Assembly (NCBI GenBank): GCA_016938735.1 | Contig: JAFGUB010000061.1 | Location: 1 to 61,918 of the forward strand | Length of the DNA: 61,918 nt | Source: Campylobacterales bacterium | GTDB lineage: Bacteria; Campylobacterota; Campylobacteria; Campylobacterales; Sulfurimonadaceae | Reading direction: 5' to 3' | Shown: positions 18,703-28,593 of the stretch, one piece after another | Layout of the letters: every line of letters begins with the position of its first letter | Numbering within the stretch: position 1 is the stretch's first letter | Made by a program: the position numbers and the translations under genes | Notes under the pieces: model-generated | Told to the model about the DNA's origin: nothing | Databases searched by the model: none | Seen by the model: only the letters and a program-made list of their open reading frames with translations

Positions 18703-19614
18703 ATGAATCGTGTTTCATTGTTTCTCAGCGCTGCGGCGCTTGCTTTTTTGACGGCATGTGGTGGTGGAGGCAGCAGCGGGGGAAGCAACACCGCTTCTAG
18801 CAGCTCAGCCCCTGTTAATGGTTCAACCTCTTCTCAAGCCAGCAGCATCCAAAGCGTATCGAGCAGTAGCGCCCAAGGCACGCAAAGCAGCAGCAGTTCA
18901 CTCACCGCGCAAGCCAGTACATTGGCAGCAGCCGGAATGCTGGTTGATTCGGAATTTATTTCAGGAATGTTGGGTATTGCAAACGCATTTAGCAACACAG
19001 GATTCGCTAGCAACCTCCGCGCTGCACAGACGATTCCATGCCAAAGTGGCACCATGAACTATGACATCACTACAGGTGGTCCAAATATCACTTTCAACCA
19101 ATGCGTCAACGACGGCACAACTATCAACGGCACCATGAGCAGCAGCAACTTCAACGCAAGTGCCAATGGCTACTCAGGCACCTATACCTTCTCGAATTTT
19201 ACTATTGATGACACTGAAACACATACCTTCATGAACCTCTCCATGCAGACCAATGTGCAACTCTCCGGCACCACACTCACCTCTTATGATGTCACCATGA
19301 ACGGTAGAATGGAAGCGACGGAAGAGGGTCAGATGAGTCGCCTCACCTTCACCGATTACCGCGCCGTTATGACGAATAATTCGGTCTCCATTAGCGGAAC
19401 ATTCGAGCTCTACCGCGATCCTGAAGTTTGCAATGCCAACGGCACCTATACCATTACCACCGTCACACCCATCACCTACAATACCAACGGCGAAGTTACC
19501 GGTGGTGCCCTCAACATCAACGGTACTGTCTATACATTCAACGCAAATCAAACCGTCACCGTCAACGGACAAACCTACGATCTTGAAGAACTTGAAAGTA
19601 CATGTAGCGCTTAA
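18703..19614 (+). CDS. Surface lipoprotein with Ser-rich linker
   Basis: A 303-residue lipoprotein (MNRVSLFLSAAALAFLTAC, Cys19 followed by GGGGSSGG). A long Ser/Ala/Gln linker (to about residue 80) precedes a Thr/Asn-rich beta domain that contains three cysteines near 110, 135 and 245. No known enzyme motif is seen; it resembles secreted Campylobacterota proteins with GGGSSG-type tethers. AAAGGAA supports ATG 18703. The last codons contain a TACATGTA core (19599) encoding STC. Confidence 0.7.
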   Translation: MNRVSLFLSAAALAFLTACGGGGSSGGSNTASSSSAPVNGSTSSQASSIQSVSSSSAQGTQSSSSSLTAQASTLAAAGMLVDSEFISGMLGIANAFSNTGFASNLRAAQTIPCQSGTMNYDITTGGPNITFNQCVNDGTTINGTMSSSNFNASANGYSGTYTFSNFTIDDTETHTFMNLSMQTNVQLSGTTLTSYDVTMNGRMEATEEGQMSRLTFTDYRAVMTNNSVSISGTFELYRDPEVCNANGTYTITTVTPITYNTNGEVTGGALNINGTVYTFNANQTVTVNGQTYDLEELESTCSA

Positions 19615-19636
19615 TAGACGCTATTAGCAATCACTC

Positions 19637-19667
19637 ATTCCGTTACTAAGGTAACGGAATCGTTACC
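19637..19667 (+). promoter_or_regulatory. Two mutually exclusive hairpins in the leader of the lamin-tail protein
   Basis: ATTCCGTTAC (19637-19646) pairs perfectly with GTAACGGAAT (19651-19660) over a 4-base loop. The same right arm can pair instead with the next segment: GGTAACG (19650-19656) with CGTTACC (19661-19667), also over a 4-base loop. It could be a terminator for the upstream lipoprotein or an attenuator for the downstream gene; no T-run follows directly. Confidence 0.45.
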
Positions 19668-19749
19668 GTGGCTGTTTTGAACGTGCCTTAACCGTAACCC
19701 TATTTTCTTATGATGTGCTTTAAATTCAACACTTGAATCAAGGAACATC

Positions 19750-22700
19750 ATGCACCCAAATACCCTCAAACGGTTTGCGCTCGCGGCCCTGCCGTTTTGT
19801 GCTGCGCTCTCTTTGTACGCCGATGCGAGCGACATCGTCATCAACGAAATGCGCTCTACGGGCGATTATGACTACATCGAGCTTTACAATAAAAGTGCGA
19901 CGCCTTACACCTTTACGGCAAGTGAATGGGTCGTCAAAGACAGCAAAGACGAAGACAACTTCGCCATCCCGGGCGGCACCACCATCGCGGGCAACGGCTT
20001 TTTGCTGCTGCTGGTCGATAACACGACCTTGCCCGCAGGCGCGCCCGCTACGGCACTCCTGGCACAAACCGGCGCCGATTTCGGTCTGGGCAAAGGCGAT
20101 ATGGGACGCCTGTTTCACAACAGCAACTTGATGGACAGCCACACCATCACCGCCGATGCCCACGCCGATACCGAAGGGCGCTATCCTGATGGTAGCGACA
20201 CTTGGGAAGCGGGTCTCATAGCCTCACCCGAAGCGGCCAACCAAACCGCCGGCAGCGTCGTCTTTGATCCTGCTTCGATCATGATCAACGAAGTCTGCTC
20301 CAATGCACCGTGCACTTACGACTTCATCGAACTCTACAACACCGGTATCAGCGACTACACCTTTGCCGAGGGAGAATGGGTGGTCAAAGACGGCGATGAC
20401 GCACATGCCTTTGCCATCCCTGCAGGCACCGTGATCAAAGCCGGCGGCCATCTACTGATTTTGCCTGATAGCACCACACTGCCCGAAGATGCTCCATCAA
20501 GTGCGCTCATAGCCGCCAGCGGAAGCGATTTTGGTTTGGGTAAAGGCGACAGTGCGCGGCTCTACTACAACACAACACTCGTGCATGAGTATGCCTGGGC
20601 TTCAGGCACCCATGCCGCAAGTAACGGCAGTATTCCAGATGGCAATGCAACCATCAGTGTCGGCATCACCCCAACCCCCGGTCTGATCAACCAACCCGCA
20701 AGCAGCGGCGATATCGTCATCAACGAAGTCTGCTCTAATGCCCCGTGCGATTACGATTTTATCGAGCTTTACAATAAAAGTGCCTCCAACTACACCTTTA
20801 GCGGCACATGGGAGGTTAAAGATAACGATAACACCCACAGCGTCACGATTCCTGCAGACACCACCATTCCCGCAAACGGCTTCCTGCTTGTAGCCGTCGA
20901 TGACTCAAGCATTCCTGCCGGTGCACCTGCCGATACCATCGTCGGCGGAGCAAACGGTTTTGGTCTGGGCAAGGGTGACAGTGCGCGGCTCTTTCAAGGC
21001 GGTGTGCTCAAAGACAGCTTCACATGGCCTAGCGATACCCACGCCGGTACACTCGGGCGCTTCGCCGACGGCGCAGCGTGGAGTGCCAAAACGCAAGCCG
21101 CCACACCCGGTGAAGCCAACGCCTTTGCCGCTACATCGGGCAGCCCAAGCGATATCATGATCAATGAAGTACGCTCAACCGGGGACTTCGACTACATTGA
21201 GCTCTATAACGGCGGTACCCTGGCCTACGCCTTCGCTGCTGGCGAATGGGTCGTCAAAGACAGCGACGACGCCCATGCCTTTGCGATTGCCGGCGGCACG
21301 ACCATCGATGCCAAAGGCTTCTTGGTACTGCTCGTCGATAACGACGCTCTGCCCTCTGGCGCTCCTGCAGGCGCTCTGGTGAACTCGGGGACTACCTTTG
21401 GCTTGGGCAAAGGCGACAGCGCACGACTTTATCACAACAGCGCACTAATGGACAGCCACACCATCACCTCCGGCAGCCATGCCGACACAGACGGGCGTCT
21501 GCCTGATGGCGGCTCATGGCACAGCGGCCTTGCGGCCAGCGTTGGTGGCAAAAACAGGCAAAATCCTGCGCAAACGCTTAGCGCAACCATCCTCGATTTT
21601 AGTGCTTTCAATGCCCAGGAAGCCGCGCTTGAGGCTCAGGGAATGCGCGTATTTGGCCCTAACGCTACACTCGCGCAAGACGTCGAACCCGAATACGTCG
21701 CCATCGCCAAAGACGGCAGCGCGGCGTGGGTGAGCCTGCAAGAGAACAATGCCATCGCCAAAATCACGCTGGGTGCCACACCGACCATCAGCGCCATCTA
21801 TCCGCTGGGCTATAAAGACCATGGTCTGAGCCAAAATGCCATCGATGCCAACGACAAAGACGGCGCACTGGTACTCAAAACCTACCCCGGCCTCTATGGC
21901 ATCTATCAACCTGACGGAATCGCCACGTTTAAAGATAACGGTGTCGATTATGTCATCTCCGCCAACGAAGGGGATGTACGCGACTGGTTTACAGGCTTTG
22001 ATGAATCCTCCCGCGTGAGTGCACTTGATCTGGACGATACAGCGTTTGCTAATGAAGCCACGCTTAAAACCGATGCCGAAATGGGCCGTCTGACCGTCAC
22101 CAAAAACCTCACCTCTGCCACACCGGAAACAACTTTTGATACCCTACATGTATTCGGTGGACGCTCATTCTCGATCTGGAACGGCGCGACGGGTGCGCAG
22201 GTGTTTGACAGCGGCAGCGATATCGCCATGCGTGCCAACGCCGCAGGCATCCACCCCGACGGACGCAGCGACAACAAAGGCAACGAACCCGAGAGCGTCG
22301 CCGTTGGAATGGTTGGCAGCACGCGCCTTGCGTTTGTAGCACTCGAACGCTCGCACGCGGTGATTGTCTATGACATCACCAATCCTTCCGCGCCTGTTTT
22401 CTCGCAGATCCTCACCCACACAGGCGATGAAGCACCCGAAGGCGTGCTCTTTATCGACGCCACGCAGAGCCCAAGCGGCAAAGCACTTTTGGTGGTGAGC
22501 AACGAAGACAGCGGCACGGTAAGCGTTTATGAAAACGGCAGCGACACTACCTTTGCACACAAAGACACCATCGCTCTTGAAGGCGGCACGGCTGCAGCGG
22601 AGATCAGCGCCTTTGATCCCGTGAGCAAAAAACTTTTTGTCATCAACAACTCTGCAGCCGCAGGCTCACGTATTGATGTCATCGATATGAGCAATCCGGC

Positions 22701-23700
22701 CAATCTGACTGCTTCAGGCTCTATTGACATCACCCCCTACGGCAGCGCCATCAACAGCGTCTCGGTGCGCAGCGGTCTCGTCGCGGGTGCGCTTGAAGGC
22801 TTTGATCGTCAGGGCGCGGGTTCGGTTGTGATCTTTAGCACTACCGATTATGCTTTACAAGGATGGGTCGAAGTGGGTGCACAACCCGATATGGTGACCT
22901 TCTCAAGCGACGGTAAATACCTCATCACTGCCGATGAGGGAGAACCTTCGACGGACTACAGCGCCGATCCGCTCGGTAGCGTCTCCATCATCACGATGCC
23001 TGAAGCTTACCTCGACACCGACGGCGACCATGTGCCCGATAGCGGCGATAACGCCCCGACGATTTCCAATACCGATCAAAACGACAGCGATAGCGACGGT
23101 CAGGGCGACGTGGCCGAGCAAGGGCCAAGCGGTGATAACCCGAATTTTGACGGCAACAACGATGGTACGCCGGATAAAGAGCAGGCTTATGTTCAAACCG
23201 TAACGATCAACGGTGGCAGTGCGGCCATCACCGTCACCCTGCCGAAAGGCAGCAGTTTTGCCAATGGCAATGAAAAGGCAGAACCGACTACCGATCCTAG
23301 CGGCGGCGATCTGCCCGAAGGCGTGACCTTCCCGTTGGGTATGATCGATATCGACGTGGTGCCCGACAGCAATGGCCATGCCGTTGTAGAAATCTTCCTG
23401 CCCGCAGGTGTGAGCGCCAACAGCTACTACAAATACACCGCGACACCCGATAATCAGACACCGCACTGGTACGAGTTTCTTTATGACGGCACTACAGGGG
23501 CCATCATTTCGGGTAACAAAATCACCCTTCACTTCCAAGACGGGCAGCGCGGTGATGACGACCTGAGCGTCAACGGCCATATCGACGACCAAGGCGGGCC
23601 GGTTACTGTTGCGACCGCCGTGCCGCTTTTTGGGCCTTTTGGGTATCTACTACTGGTCTCACTTATGGGACTGGTCGCCTCGCGCCGGCTTAAAGCCTAA
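19750..23700 (+). CDS. Large secreted lamin-tail-repeat / choice-of-anchor I protein
   Basis: A 1316-residue exported protein (signal peptide to about residue 26, ending LSLYADA). Four lamin-tail-like domains of about 145 residues follow, each beginning (D)I(V/M)INE(M/V)(R/C)S and ending in GLGKGDSARLY(Y/H)N-like segments. From about residue 615 to 1080 comes a choice-of-anchor I beta-propeller-like domain (VEPEYVAIAKDGSAAWVSLQ, PDGIATFKDNGVDYVISANEGD, GNEPESVAVG, LVVSNEDSGTVSVY). Next are thrombospondin type-3-like calcium repeats (DTDGDHVPDSGDNAP, about 1090-1140), a choice-of-anchor U domain, and a C-terminal sorting-type tail: PLFGPFGYLLLVSLMGLV then RRLK. Such proteins are often outer-surface or biofilm-matrix proteins, some with phosphatase or nuclease activity; the activity here is not known. 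Confidence 0.8.
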   Translation: MHPNTLKRFALAALPFCAALSLYADASDIVINEMRSTGDYDYIELYNKSATPYTFTASEWVVKDSKDEDNFAIPGGTTIAGNGFLLLLVDNTTLPAGAPATALLAQTGADFGLGKGDMGRLFHNSNLMDSHTITADAHADTEGRYPDGSDTWEAGLIASPEAANQTAGSVVFDPASIMINEVCSNAPCTYDFIELYNTGISDYTFAEGEWVVKDGDDAHAFAIPAGTVIKAGGHLLILPDSTTLPEDAPSSALIAASGSDFGLGKGDSARLYYNTTLVHEYAWASGTHAASNGSIPDGNATISVGITPTPGLINQPASSGDIVINEVCSNAPCDYDFIELYNKSASNYTFSGTWEVKDNDNTHSVTIPADTTIPANGFLLVAVDDSSIPAGAPADTIVGGANGFGLGKGDSARLFQGGVLKDSFTWPSDTHAGTLGRFADGAAWSAKTQAATPGEANAFAATSGSPSDIMINEVRSTGDFDYIELYNGGTLAYAFAAGEWVVKDSDDAHAFAIAGGTTIDAKGFLVLLVDNDALPSGAPAGALVNSGTTFGLGKGDSARLYHNSALMDSHTITSGSHADTDGRLPDGGSWHSGLAASVGGKNRQNPAQTLSATILDFSAFNAQEAALEAQGMRVFGPNATLAQDVEPEYVAIAKDGSAAWVSLQENNAIAKITLGATPTISAIYPLGYKDHGLSQNAIDANDKDGALVLKTYPGLYGIYQPDGIATFKDNGVDYVISANEGDVRDWFTGFDESSRVSALDLDDTAFANEATLKTDAEMGRLTVTKNLTSATPETTFDTLHVFGGRSFSIWNGATGAQVFDSGSDIAMRANAAGIHPDGRSDNKGNEPESVAVGMVGSTRLAFVALERSHAVIVYDITNPSAPVFSQILTHTGDEAPEGVLFIDATQSPSGKALLVVSNEDSGTVSVYENGSDTTFAHKDTIALEGGTAAAEISAFDPVSKKLFVINNSAAAGSRIDVIDMSNPANLTASGSIDITPYGSAINSVSVRSGLVAGALEGFDRQGAGSVVIFSTTDYALQGWVEVGAQPDMVTFSSDGKYLITADEGEPSTDYSADPLGSVSIITMPEAYLDTDGDHVPDSGDNAPTISNTDQNDSDSDGQGDVAEQGPSGDNPNFDGNNDGTPDKEQAYVQTVTINGGSAAITVTLPKGSSFANGNEKAEPTTDPSGGDLPEGVTFPLGMIDIDVVPDSNGHAVVEIFLPAGVSANSYYKYTATPDNQTPHWYEFLYDGTTGAIISGNKITLHFQDGQRGDDDLSVNGHIDDQGGPVTVATAVPLFGPFGYLLLVSLMGLVASRRLKA

Positions 23701-24884
23701 ACTTTGAGGCCCAGCGCCTCGAACCACTTTTTCATCTTTCCCTCATACCCTGCATCTTTAAGCGCTACAAATTTCAAAGGTTTACTCAAATACTCCTCCT
23801 GTTCCACCCATCCGCCAAAATCGTGCGGATACATGTAACCCTCATAGTGCTGTCGTATCTGCTTGGGAATCTCCAGAATCTCGCCGCTCTGCACCGCTTT
23901 TTGCGCAGCGTTGATGGCGGCGTAGGCGCTGTTACTTTTAGGTGAGCCGCAGAGGTAGATGACGGTCTGCGCCATAATGATCCGTGCTTCGGGGTAGCCG
24001 ATCTGCTTGACCGCCATCAGGCACGACGTAGCGAGTGTGAGCGCCTGCGGGTTGGCGTTGCCCACATCTTCGCTAGAGAGGATCACCAAACGCCGCGCGA
24101 TAAAATCAGCGGGTTCACCCCCCTCAATCAGGCGTGCGAGATAATAGATGGCGGCGTCGGGGTGGCTGCCGCGTATGCTCTTGATGAGCGCCGAAGCGAG
24201 ATCATAATGCACGCTTGCCTCAGAACTGCCATCACTCAGTGCCACGGGGCGCAGTTGCATCAGCAGTGTAAGGCTTACATGTAAGGAGATGGCTGAGGCA
24301 AATTCAAGTAGTTTGAGCATCGCTCTGGCATCACCGCCGCTGGAGCGCAGCAGATAGTCTCGCGCGTCATCTTCTACATGTAAGCCCTCACGCTCCTTGG
24401 CGCGTGCTAACAACAGCGCTAACGCTTCGGTTTTGATGGGGTAGAGTTCAAAGAGCATCGAGCGCGAGCGCATCGCGGCGGTGAGGGAGAAGAAGGGATT
24501 TTCTGTCGATGCGCCGATGACTAACACGGCGTTTGTCTCCATCACGGGAAGTAAAACCTCCTGCTGGTTTTTGGCCAGACGGTGCACCTCATCGATAAAG
24601 ATCAGCGGCCGCTGCAAAGTGCCGCGAGTGCGCTCAAAGATTTTGCGCAGCTCTTCGATTTTGAGGCTGGTGGCATTCAACTCATAAAAAGGGAGCTCCA
24701 TCACCCGCGCAATAATCCGCGCCAGCGAGGTCTTGCCGCAGCCCGGCGGGCCAAAGAGAAAACTATGCCCCAAAGCGCCCTTTTCGCACAACACTCTTAG
24801 CGGCGCATCAGATGCGCTCAAGTGGCGCTGACCTACCAAATCGTCAAAGCACTCAGGCCGCAGCAGATAGCTAAAATCGGCCAT
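23697..24884 (-). CDS. rarA: Replication-associated recombination ATPase RarA (MgsA)
   Basis: A 395-residue AAA+ ATPase related to the clamp loader, acting at stalled forks. Walker A is FGPPGCGKTSLAR (about residue 43), Walker B is IFIDEVHRLAKNQQ, and sensor 1 is IGASTENPFF. The C-terminal tetramerisation part includes AIYYLARLIEGGEPADFIARRL and ASSEDVGNANPQAL-like motifs. It overlaps the lamin-tail gene by four bases at the convergent 3' ends. It is the last gene of a kdsD-rluB-rarA operon (3-base gap to rluB). Three TACATGTA cores lie inside (23830, 24275, 24375). Confidence 0.94.
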   Translation of the reverse strand: MADFSYLLRPECFDDLVGQRHLSASDAPLRVLCEKGALGHSFLFGPPGCGKTSLARIIARVMELPFYELNATSLKIEELRKIFERTRGTLQRPLIFIDEVHRLAKNQQEVLLPVMETNAVLVIGASTENPFFSLTAAMRSRSMLFELYPIKTEALALLLARAKEREGLHVEDDARDYLLRSSGGDARAMLKLLEFASAISLHVSLTLLMQLRPVALSDGSSEASVHYDLASALIKSIRGSHPDAAIYYLARLIEGGEPADFIARRLVILSSEDVGNANPQALTLATSCLMAVKQIGYPEARIIMAQTVIYLCGSPKSNSAYAAINAAQKAVQSGEILEIPKQIRQHYEGYMYPHDFGGWVEQEEYLSKPLKFVALKDAGYEGKMKKWFEALGLKV

Positions 24885-24887
24885 GCT

Positions 24888-25652
24888 TTAGGCTTCGACG
24901 CCTTTGAGAAAGTCACGCAGTTTGGCGTATTCGCTGCGGGTAAGGTAGCGGGTTCTGCCCTCGGGGAGGTTGTTGAGCTCAATCCCGCCGTAGCTTAAGC
25001 GGCGCAAATCCACCACATCCGCGCCAAAATGGGCGAAAAAGCGGCGTACTTCGCGGTTTTGTCCTTCACCGATGGCGATTTTCAAAACGGAGAAATCGTG
25101 TTTGTTTTTCATGATCTTGTAGGCGTAAAACGGTGCGAAATTCATCCCCACCACCTCGCTCTCTTTGTGCCCTCCGGCGCTGGCGTCTTCAAGATTGAGG
25201 CCGTTTTGCATCGCGGCCTCCATCCCCTCGGCGATCGCGCCTTTGATCTTGACTTTGTAGATGCGCTCCAGATTAGAGGTCATCAGCGCCGTGGCGATGC
25301 GCGACGCATCGGTCAGCAGCAGCAGCCCTTCGGTGGCAAAGTCAAGCCGACCTACGGGGATAAAGTGGCGAAACTCTTTGGCCAGCGTGTCATAAATGGT
25401 GCGCCGACCTTGGGGGTCTTTTTTGGTGACCAGCTCCCCTTTGGGTTTGTTGTAGACGATGACCGTAAATTTTTCGGTGGGGGCGACGTGCTTGCCGCTC
25501 ACATAGACCTGATCGCGCGCCTCATCCACCTGCGTGGCCAAATTGGTGATGATCTCACCGTTGATACGGACGTAGCCCGCTTCGATGACGCGGTCGGCCT
25601 CGCGGCGCGAGTAGGTGGAGTAGTGGGCGATAAATTTGTTCAGACGCATCAT
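24888..25652 (-). CDS. rluB: rRNA pseudouridine synthase, RsuA/RluB family
   Basis: A 254-residue enzyme with an N-terminal S4 RNA-binding domain (MRLNKFIAHYSTYSRREADR, GYVRING) and a catalytic domain with the aspartate in GRLDFATEGLLLLT (about residue 103). NREVRRFFAHFG follows near residue 205. The length and motif GRLD(x)ATEGLL fit RluB (23S rRNA U2605) better than RsuA, but the target cannot be proven. The start overlaps the end of kdsD by four bases. Confidence 0.85.
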   Translation of the reverse strand: MMRLNKFIAHYSTYSRREADRVIEAGYVRINGEIITNLATQVDEARDQVYVSGKHVAPTEKFTVIVYNKPKGELVTKKDPQGRRTIYDTLAKEFRHFIPVGRLDFATEGLLLLTDASRIATALMTSNLERIYKVKIKGAIAEGMEAAMQNGLNLEDASAGGHKESEVVGMNFAPFYAYKIMKNKHDFSVLKIAIGEGQNREVRRFFAHFGADVVDLRRLSYGGIELNNLPEGRTRYLTRSEYAKLRDFLKGVEA

Positions 25653-26629
25653 GATTTGATTCCTGCTTCGACCAGGTCGTGCAGGTGCAGCACGCCTAGA
25701 ATGTGTTGAGCTTCGTCGGTGACGACGAGCAGTTGGATTTTGTAGTTTTCGATCAGTGCGAGCGCATCGCTGGCGAGCATAGAAGCATCACTCATCGTTT
25801 TGGGTGTGCGCGTCGCGTAGCGCAATACGTCGTGATCGAGTGAAAAGTCGCGCTGCATCAGGGCGCGGCGGATGTCGCCGTCACTGGCGATGCCCACCAA
25901 GCGCTGATGCGCATCGGTGATCAAAACCGTCCCCAAACGCCCTTCGCTAATGCGCAACAGCGCTTCACGCAAAGGGGTCTCTTGGGAAACGATGGGGAGA
26001 TTTTGCGTACGCATCAGATCGCCCACTTTGACAAAGAGCCGCCGACCCAAAGAGCCGCCCGGATGAAACGAAGCGAAATCACGCTGCGCAAAGCCCCGCG
26101 CCTCCATCAAACAGACCGCGAGTGCATCCCCCAGAGCCAGAGTCAGTGTCGTAGAACTCGTAGGCGCAGCGCCCAGCGGACACGCTTCACGCGCTACATG
26201 TAAGGGGATATAGACATCGCTGAGCCGTCCAAGCGTTGAATCTTTGGTGCGCGCCATTCCGATGAGCGGCACCGCGAAGCGCTTGATATGCGGCAGCATC
26301 CGCACCAGCTCTTCACTCTCGCCGCTGTAGCTAATCGCCAAAACCACATCGTCCGCTCCGATCATCCCCAGATCGCCGTGCATCGCTTCGGTGGGATGCA
26401 GAAAAAAGCTGGGCGTGCCCGTAGAGGCGAAGGTGGCGGCGATTTTGGCCCCCACCAACCCCGACTTGCCCACGCCCGTAACGATAAGCTTGCCTTTACA
26501 TGTAAGGATGAGTTCGACCGCCTGTGTCATCTCATCGGCGAGTGCGGCGGCGGCGTCTAGCAAGGTTTGTGCCTCGGTGTTCAAAACACTACGGGCAATG
26601 GAGGAAAAATCGTGCTTCATAAGCGCCAT
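25649..26629 (-). CDS. kdsD: Arabinose-5-phosphate isomerase (KdsD/KpsF)
   Basis: Converts ribulose-5-phosphate to arabinose-5-phosphate, the first step to Kdo for lipopolysaccharide. From ATG 26629 it has 326 residues: a SIS domain (about 40-180; IVTGVGKSGLVGAKIAATFAS, STGTPSFFLHPTEAMHGDLG, ISYSGESEELVRMLP) and two CBS domains (about 200-325; VGDLMRTQNLPIV, LVGIASDGDIRRAL). The longer upstream frame to 26734 runs through a REP-like sequence and is not used. Two palindrome copies lie inside (26195, 26496). First gene of a three-gene operon, divergent from dedA. Confidence 0.92.
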   Translation of the reverse strand: MALMKHDFSSIARSVLNTEAQTLLDAAAALADEMTQAVELILTCKGKLIVTGVGKSGLVGAKIAATFASTGTPSFFLHPTEAMHGDLGMIGADDVVLAISYSGESEELVRMLPHIKRFAVPLIGMARTKDSTLGRLSDVYIPLHVAREACPLGAAPTSSTTLTLALGDALAVCLMEARGFAQRDFASFHPGGSLGRRLFVKVGDLMRTQNLPIVSQETPLREALLRISEGRLGTVLITDAHQRLVGIASDGDIRRALMQRDFSLDHDVLRYATRTPKTMSDASMLASDALALIENYKIQLLVVTDEAQHILGVLHLHDLVEAGIKS

Positions 26630-26644
26630 TATAACCGATTCGCG

Positions 26645-26671
26645 CACCACAACGCAGAGAACACAGAGGAT
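26645..26671. repeat. REP-like short repeat (CTCTGTGTTCTCTGCGTTG type)
   Basis: On the minus strand the sequence reads ATCCTCTGTGTTCTCTGCGT followed by TGTGGTG. It resembles the CTCTGTG-TTCTCTG type of repetitive extragenic element found in many bacterial genomes. A second copy is not present in this window, so the call rests on recollection. Confidence 0.35.
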
Positions 26672-26784
26672 AGGACGCAGCAGCATTTTGGCTACGGATG
26701 GGTTACTCTGTGAAACGCTTAACCTCCGATTCAATGCTTATCCCGTAAGATGCCATCCACAATTCAACCCCAAAACGGATCGAT

Positions 26785-27387
26785 ATGGAAGAGCTCTTGA
26801 TCGGATGGCTTAAAGAGTACGGCTATATCATCTTATTTTTCTGGAGCATCACCGAGGGCGAAATCGGTCTCATTATGGCAGGCATCCTCTCGCACACGGG
26901 CGATATGTGGGTGCCGGCGGCGATCTTTGTCGCCGGCCTCGGAGGCTTTGTGGGGGATCAGATCTACTTCTACATCGGGCGTTACAACCGAAACTACATC
27001 TACAAAAAGCTCTACACGCAACGGCGAAAATTCGCCATCGCCCATCTGCTGCTCAAAAAGTATGGCTGGCCGCTGATTTTCGTACAGCGTTACATGTACG
27101 GAATGCGCACCATCATTCCCATGAGCATCGGGCTGACCCGCTATTCGGCCAAAAAGTTCGCGCTCATCAACCTGCTCAGCGCCTGGGCATGGGCGGCAAT
27201 GACCATCATTCCGGCCTACTACCTAGGCGACGAGATCATCAAGTTACTGGAACACGCCAAAGCCTACTGGTATCTTTCCATCCCCGTCGGCGCGCTCTTT
27301 GCTTTTTCGGTCTGGTACTTCTTTCACTCGGTCGAAAAGAGCCTTTCGCGACGCAAAGCCCGTGACTCTGAGCCTTTATCCCTCTGA
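26785..27387 (+). CDS. DedA-family (VTT domain) membrane protein
   Basis: A 200-residue integral membrane protein of the DedA/Tvp38 superfamily, which includes lipid (undecaprenyl phosphate) flippases. The conserved reentrant regions are seen: [18 protein letters not shown] with an acidic residue, then [40 protein letters not shown] with basic residues, and [20 protein letters not shown]. About five hydrophobic segments. It is divergent from kdsD and its last 12 bases overlap convergent clpX. The YMY codons at 27091 come from the palindrome. Confidence 0.88.
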   Translation: MEELLIGWLKEYGYIILFFWSITEGEIGLIMAGILSHTGDMWVPAAIFVAGLGGFVGDQIYFYIGRYNRNYIYKKLYTQRRKFAIAHLLLKKYGWPLIFVQRYMYGMRTIIPMSIGLTRYSAKKFALINLLSAWAWAAMTIIPAYYLGDEIIKLLEHAKAYWYLSIPVGALFAFSVWYFFHSVEKSLSRRKARDSEPLSL

Positions 27388-28593
27388 GTTTTGCTCACTT
27401 TGATACATGTAGATCGGTTCGCTCTGATCGCTTGAATGTACAAAGGCTTCGGTAATAATGACCCGCTCCAGAGCCTCTTTGCCGGGGCAGGTGTATTGCA
27501 GCGGCAGCATAATCTCTTCGATAATGCCGCGCAGTCCGCGTGCGCCGACCCCTTTGTCGATGGCGCGTTGCGCGATCGCTTCGAGCGCCCCCTCTTCAAA
27601 CTCCAGCGCGATGCCGTCCATCTCAAAAAGCGCTTGAAACTGCTTGATCAGCGCATTGTCGGGTTCGCGCAAAATCTGCATCATCTGCGCTTTGTCCAGC
27701 TCTCTCAGCTGCGCGATGACGGGAATACGCCCGATAAATTCGGGGATCATGCCGTACTGAATGAGTGCTTTTTGATCGACTTTGAAGGGCTTCTCGTCGC
27801 TTTTGAGCGCGCTTTTATTGAACCCGACTTTATTGGACTTTTTGGTGTGTTTATCGGGCACCAGCCCCACAAAGGCGCCGCCGCAGACAAAGAGCACATG
27901 GGCGGTGTTAAAGAGTACCGTTTCGGTGGTGGAGTTTTTGCGGCTTCCCTTGACCGGAACATAGACCTCTGCGCCTTCAAGCATCTTGAGCAGTCCCTGT
28001 TGCACCCCCTCGCCCGAGACGTCGCGCCCCATCGTAGCACTCTCGCTTTTTCGGGCAATCTTGTCGATCTCATCGATATAGACGATGCCGCGCTGCGCCA
28101 GCTCGATGTCAAAATTGGCCGCCGCCAGTAGCCGCGAGAGAATACTCTCGACATCCTCGCCTACATAGCCCGCTTCGGTCAGCGCCGTCGCGTCGGCAAT
28201 CGCAAAAGGGACGTTCATAATGCGTGCTAACGATTTGGCTAACAAGGTTTTACCGCTTCCGGTGGGGCCTAGCAGCAGGATGTTGGACTTTTCCAGCTCC
28301 ACGTTGTTATAGATCGGGTTTTCGATCCGTTTGTAGTGGTTATACAGTGCTACCGCCATCACCTTTTTGGCCTCTTCCTGGCCGATGATGTATTTGTTCA
28401 AAAAGGCGACGATCTGTTCAGGCTTAGGGAGCTGCTGCTGCAAGGCGCTGCGCTGCTCGAAGCGCACCTCTTTTTGGAGGATGTTGTTACATGTAACGAC
28501 ACATTCGTTGCAGATATGGGTCTGCTCGGAGCTAAAAATCTTCTTGACTTCGGACTGTTTGCGTCCGCAAAAGGAGCAGCTCTTTTCGCTCAT
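27376..28593 (-). CDS. clpX: ATP-dependent Clp protease ATP-binding subunit ClpX
   Basis: A 405-residue AAA+ unfoldase that feeds ClpP. The N-terminal zinc domain has [10 protein letters not shown] and ICNECVVTC. Walker A is [17 protein letters not shown] (about residue 113), the pore loop is [13 protein letters not shown], Walker B is [15 protein letters not shown], followed by the RKH-type [26 protein letters not shown] segment may be the IGF loop for ClpP docking. The end ([17 protein letters not shown]) is normal. The start overlaps clpP by four bases. This pair lies next to nif genes; a second ClpXP elsewhere in the genome is possible. Confidence 0.95.
   Translation of the reverse strand: MSEKSCSFCGRKQSEVKKIFSSEQTHICNECVVTCNNILQKEVRFEQRSALQQQLPKPEQIVAFLNKYIIGQEEAKKVMAVALYNHYKRIENPIYNNVELEKSNILLLGPTGSGKTLLAKSLARIMNVPFAIADATALTEAGYVGEDVESILSRLLAAANFDIELAQRGIVYIDEIDKIARKSESATMGRDVSGEGVQQGLLKMLEGAEVYVPVKGSRKNSTTETVLFNTAHVLFVCGGAFVGLVPDKHTKKSNKVGFNKSALKSDEKPFKVDQKALIQYGMIPEFIGRIPVIAQLRELDKAQMMQILREPDNALIKQFQALFEMDGIALEFEEGALEAIAQRAIDKGVGARGLRGIIEEIMLPLQYTCPGKEALERVIITEAFVHSSDQSEPIYMYQSEQNSEG

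Noticed and set aside
19830-21600. Regular repeats that might be a CRISPR array
   Set aside because: The period is about 430 bases and the repeats encode homologous lamin-tail domains; there are no short identical repeats with unique spacers anywhere in the window.
22903-23592. A 229-codon minus-strand frame opposite the lamin-tail protein
   Set aside because: Antisense shadow of repeated GAC/GGC codons; no ribosome site and no recognisable domain.
25029-25709. A 226-codon plus-strand frame opposite rluB
   Set aside because: Antisense shadow of the pseudouridine synthase, whose catalytic motifs are in the minus strand.
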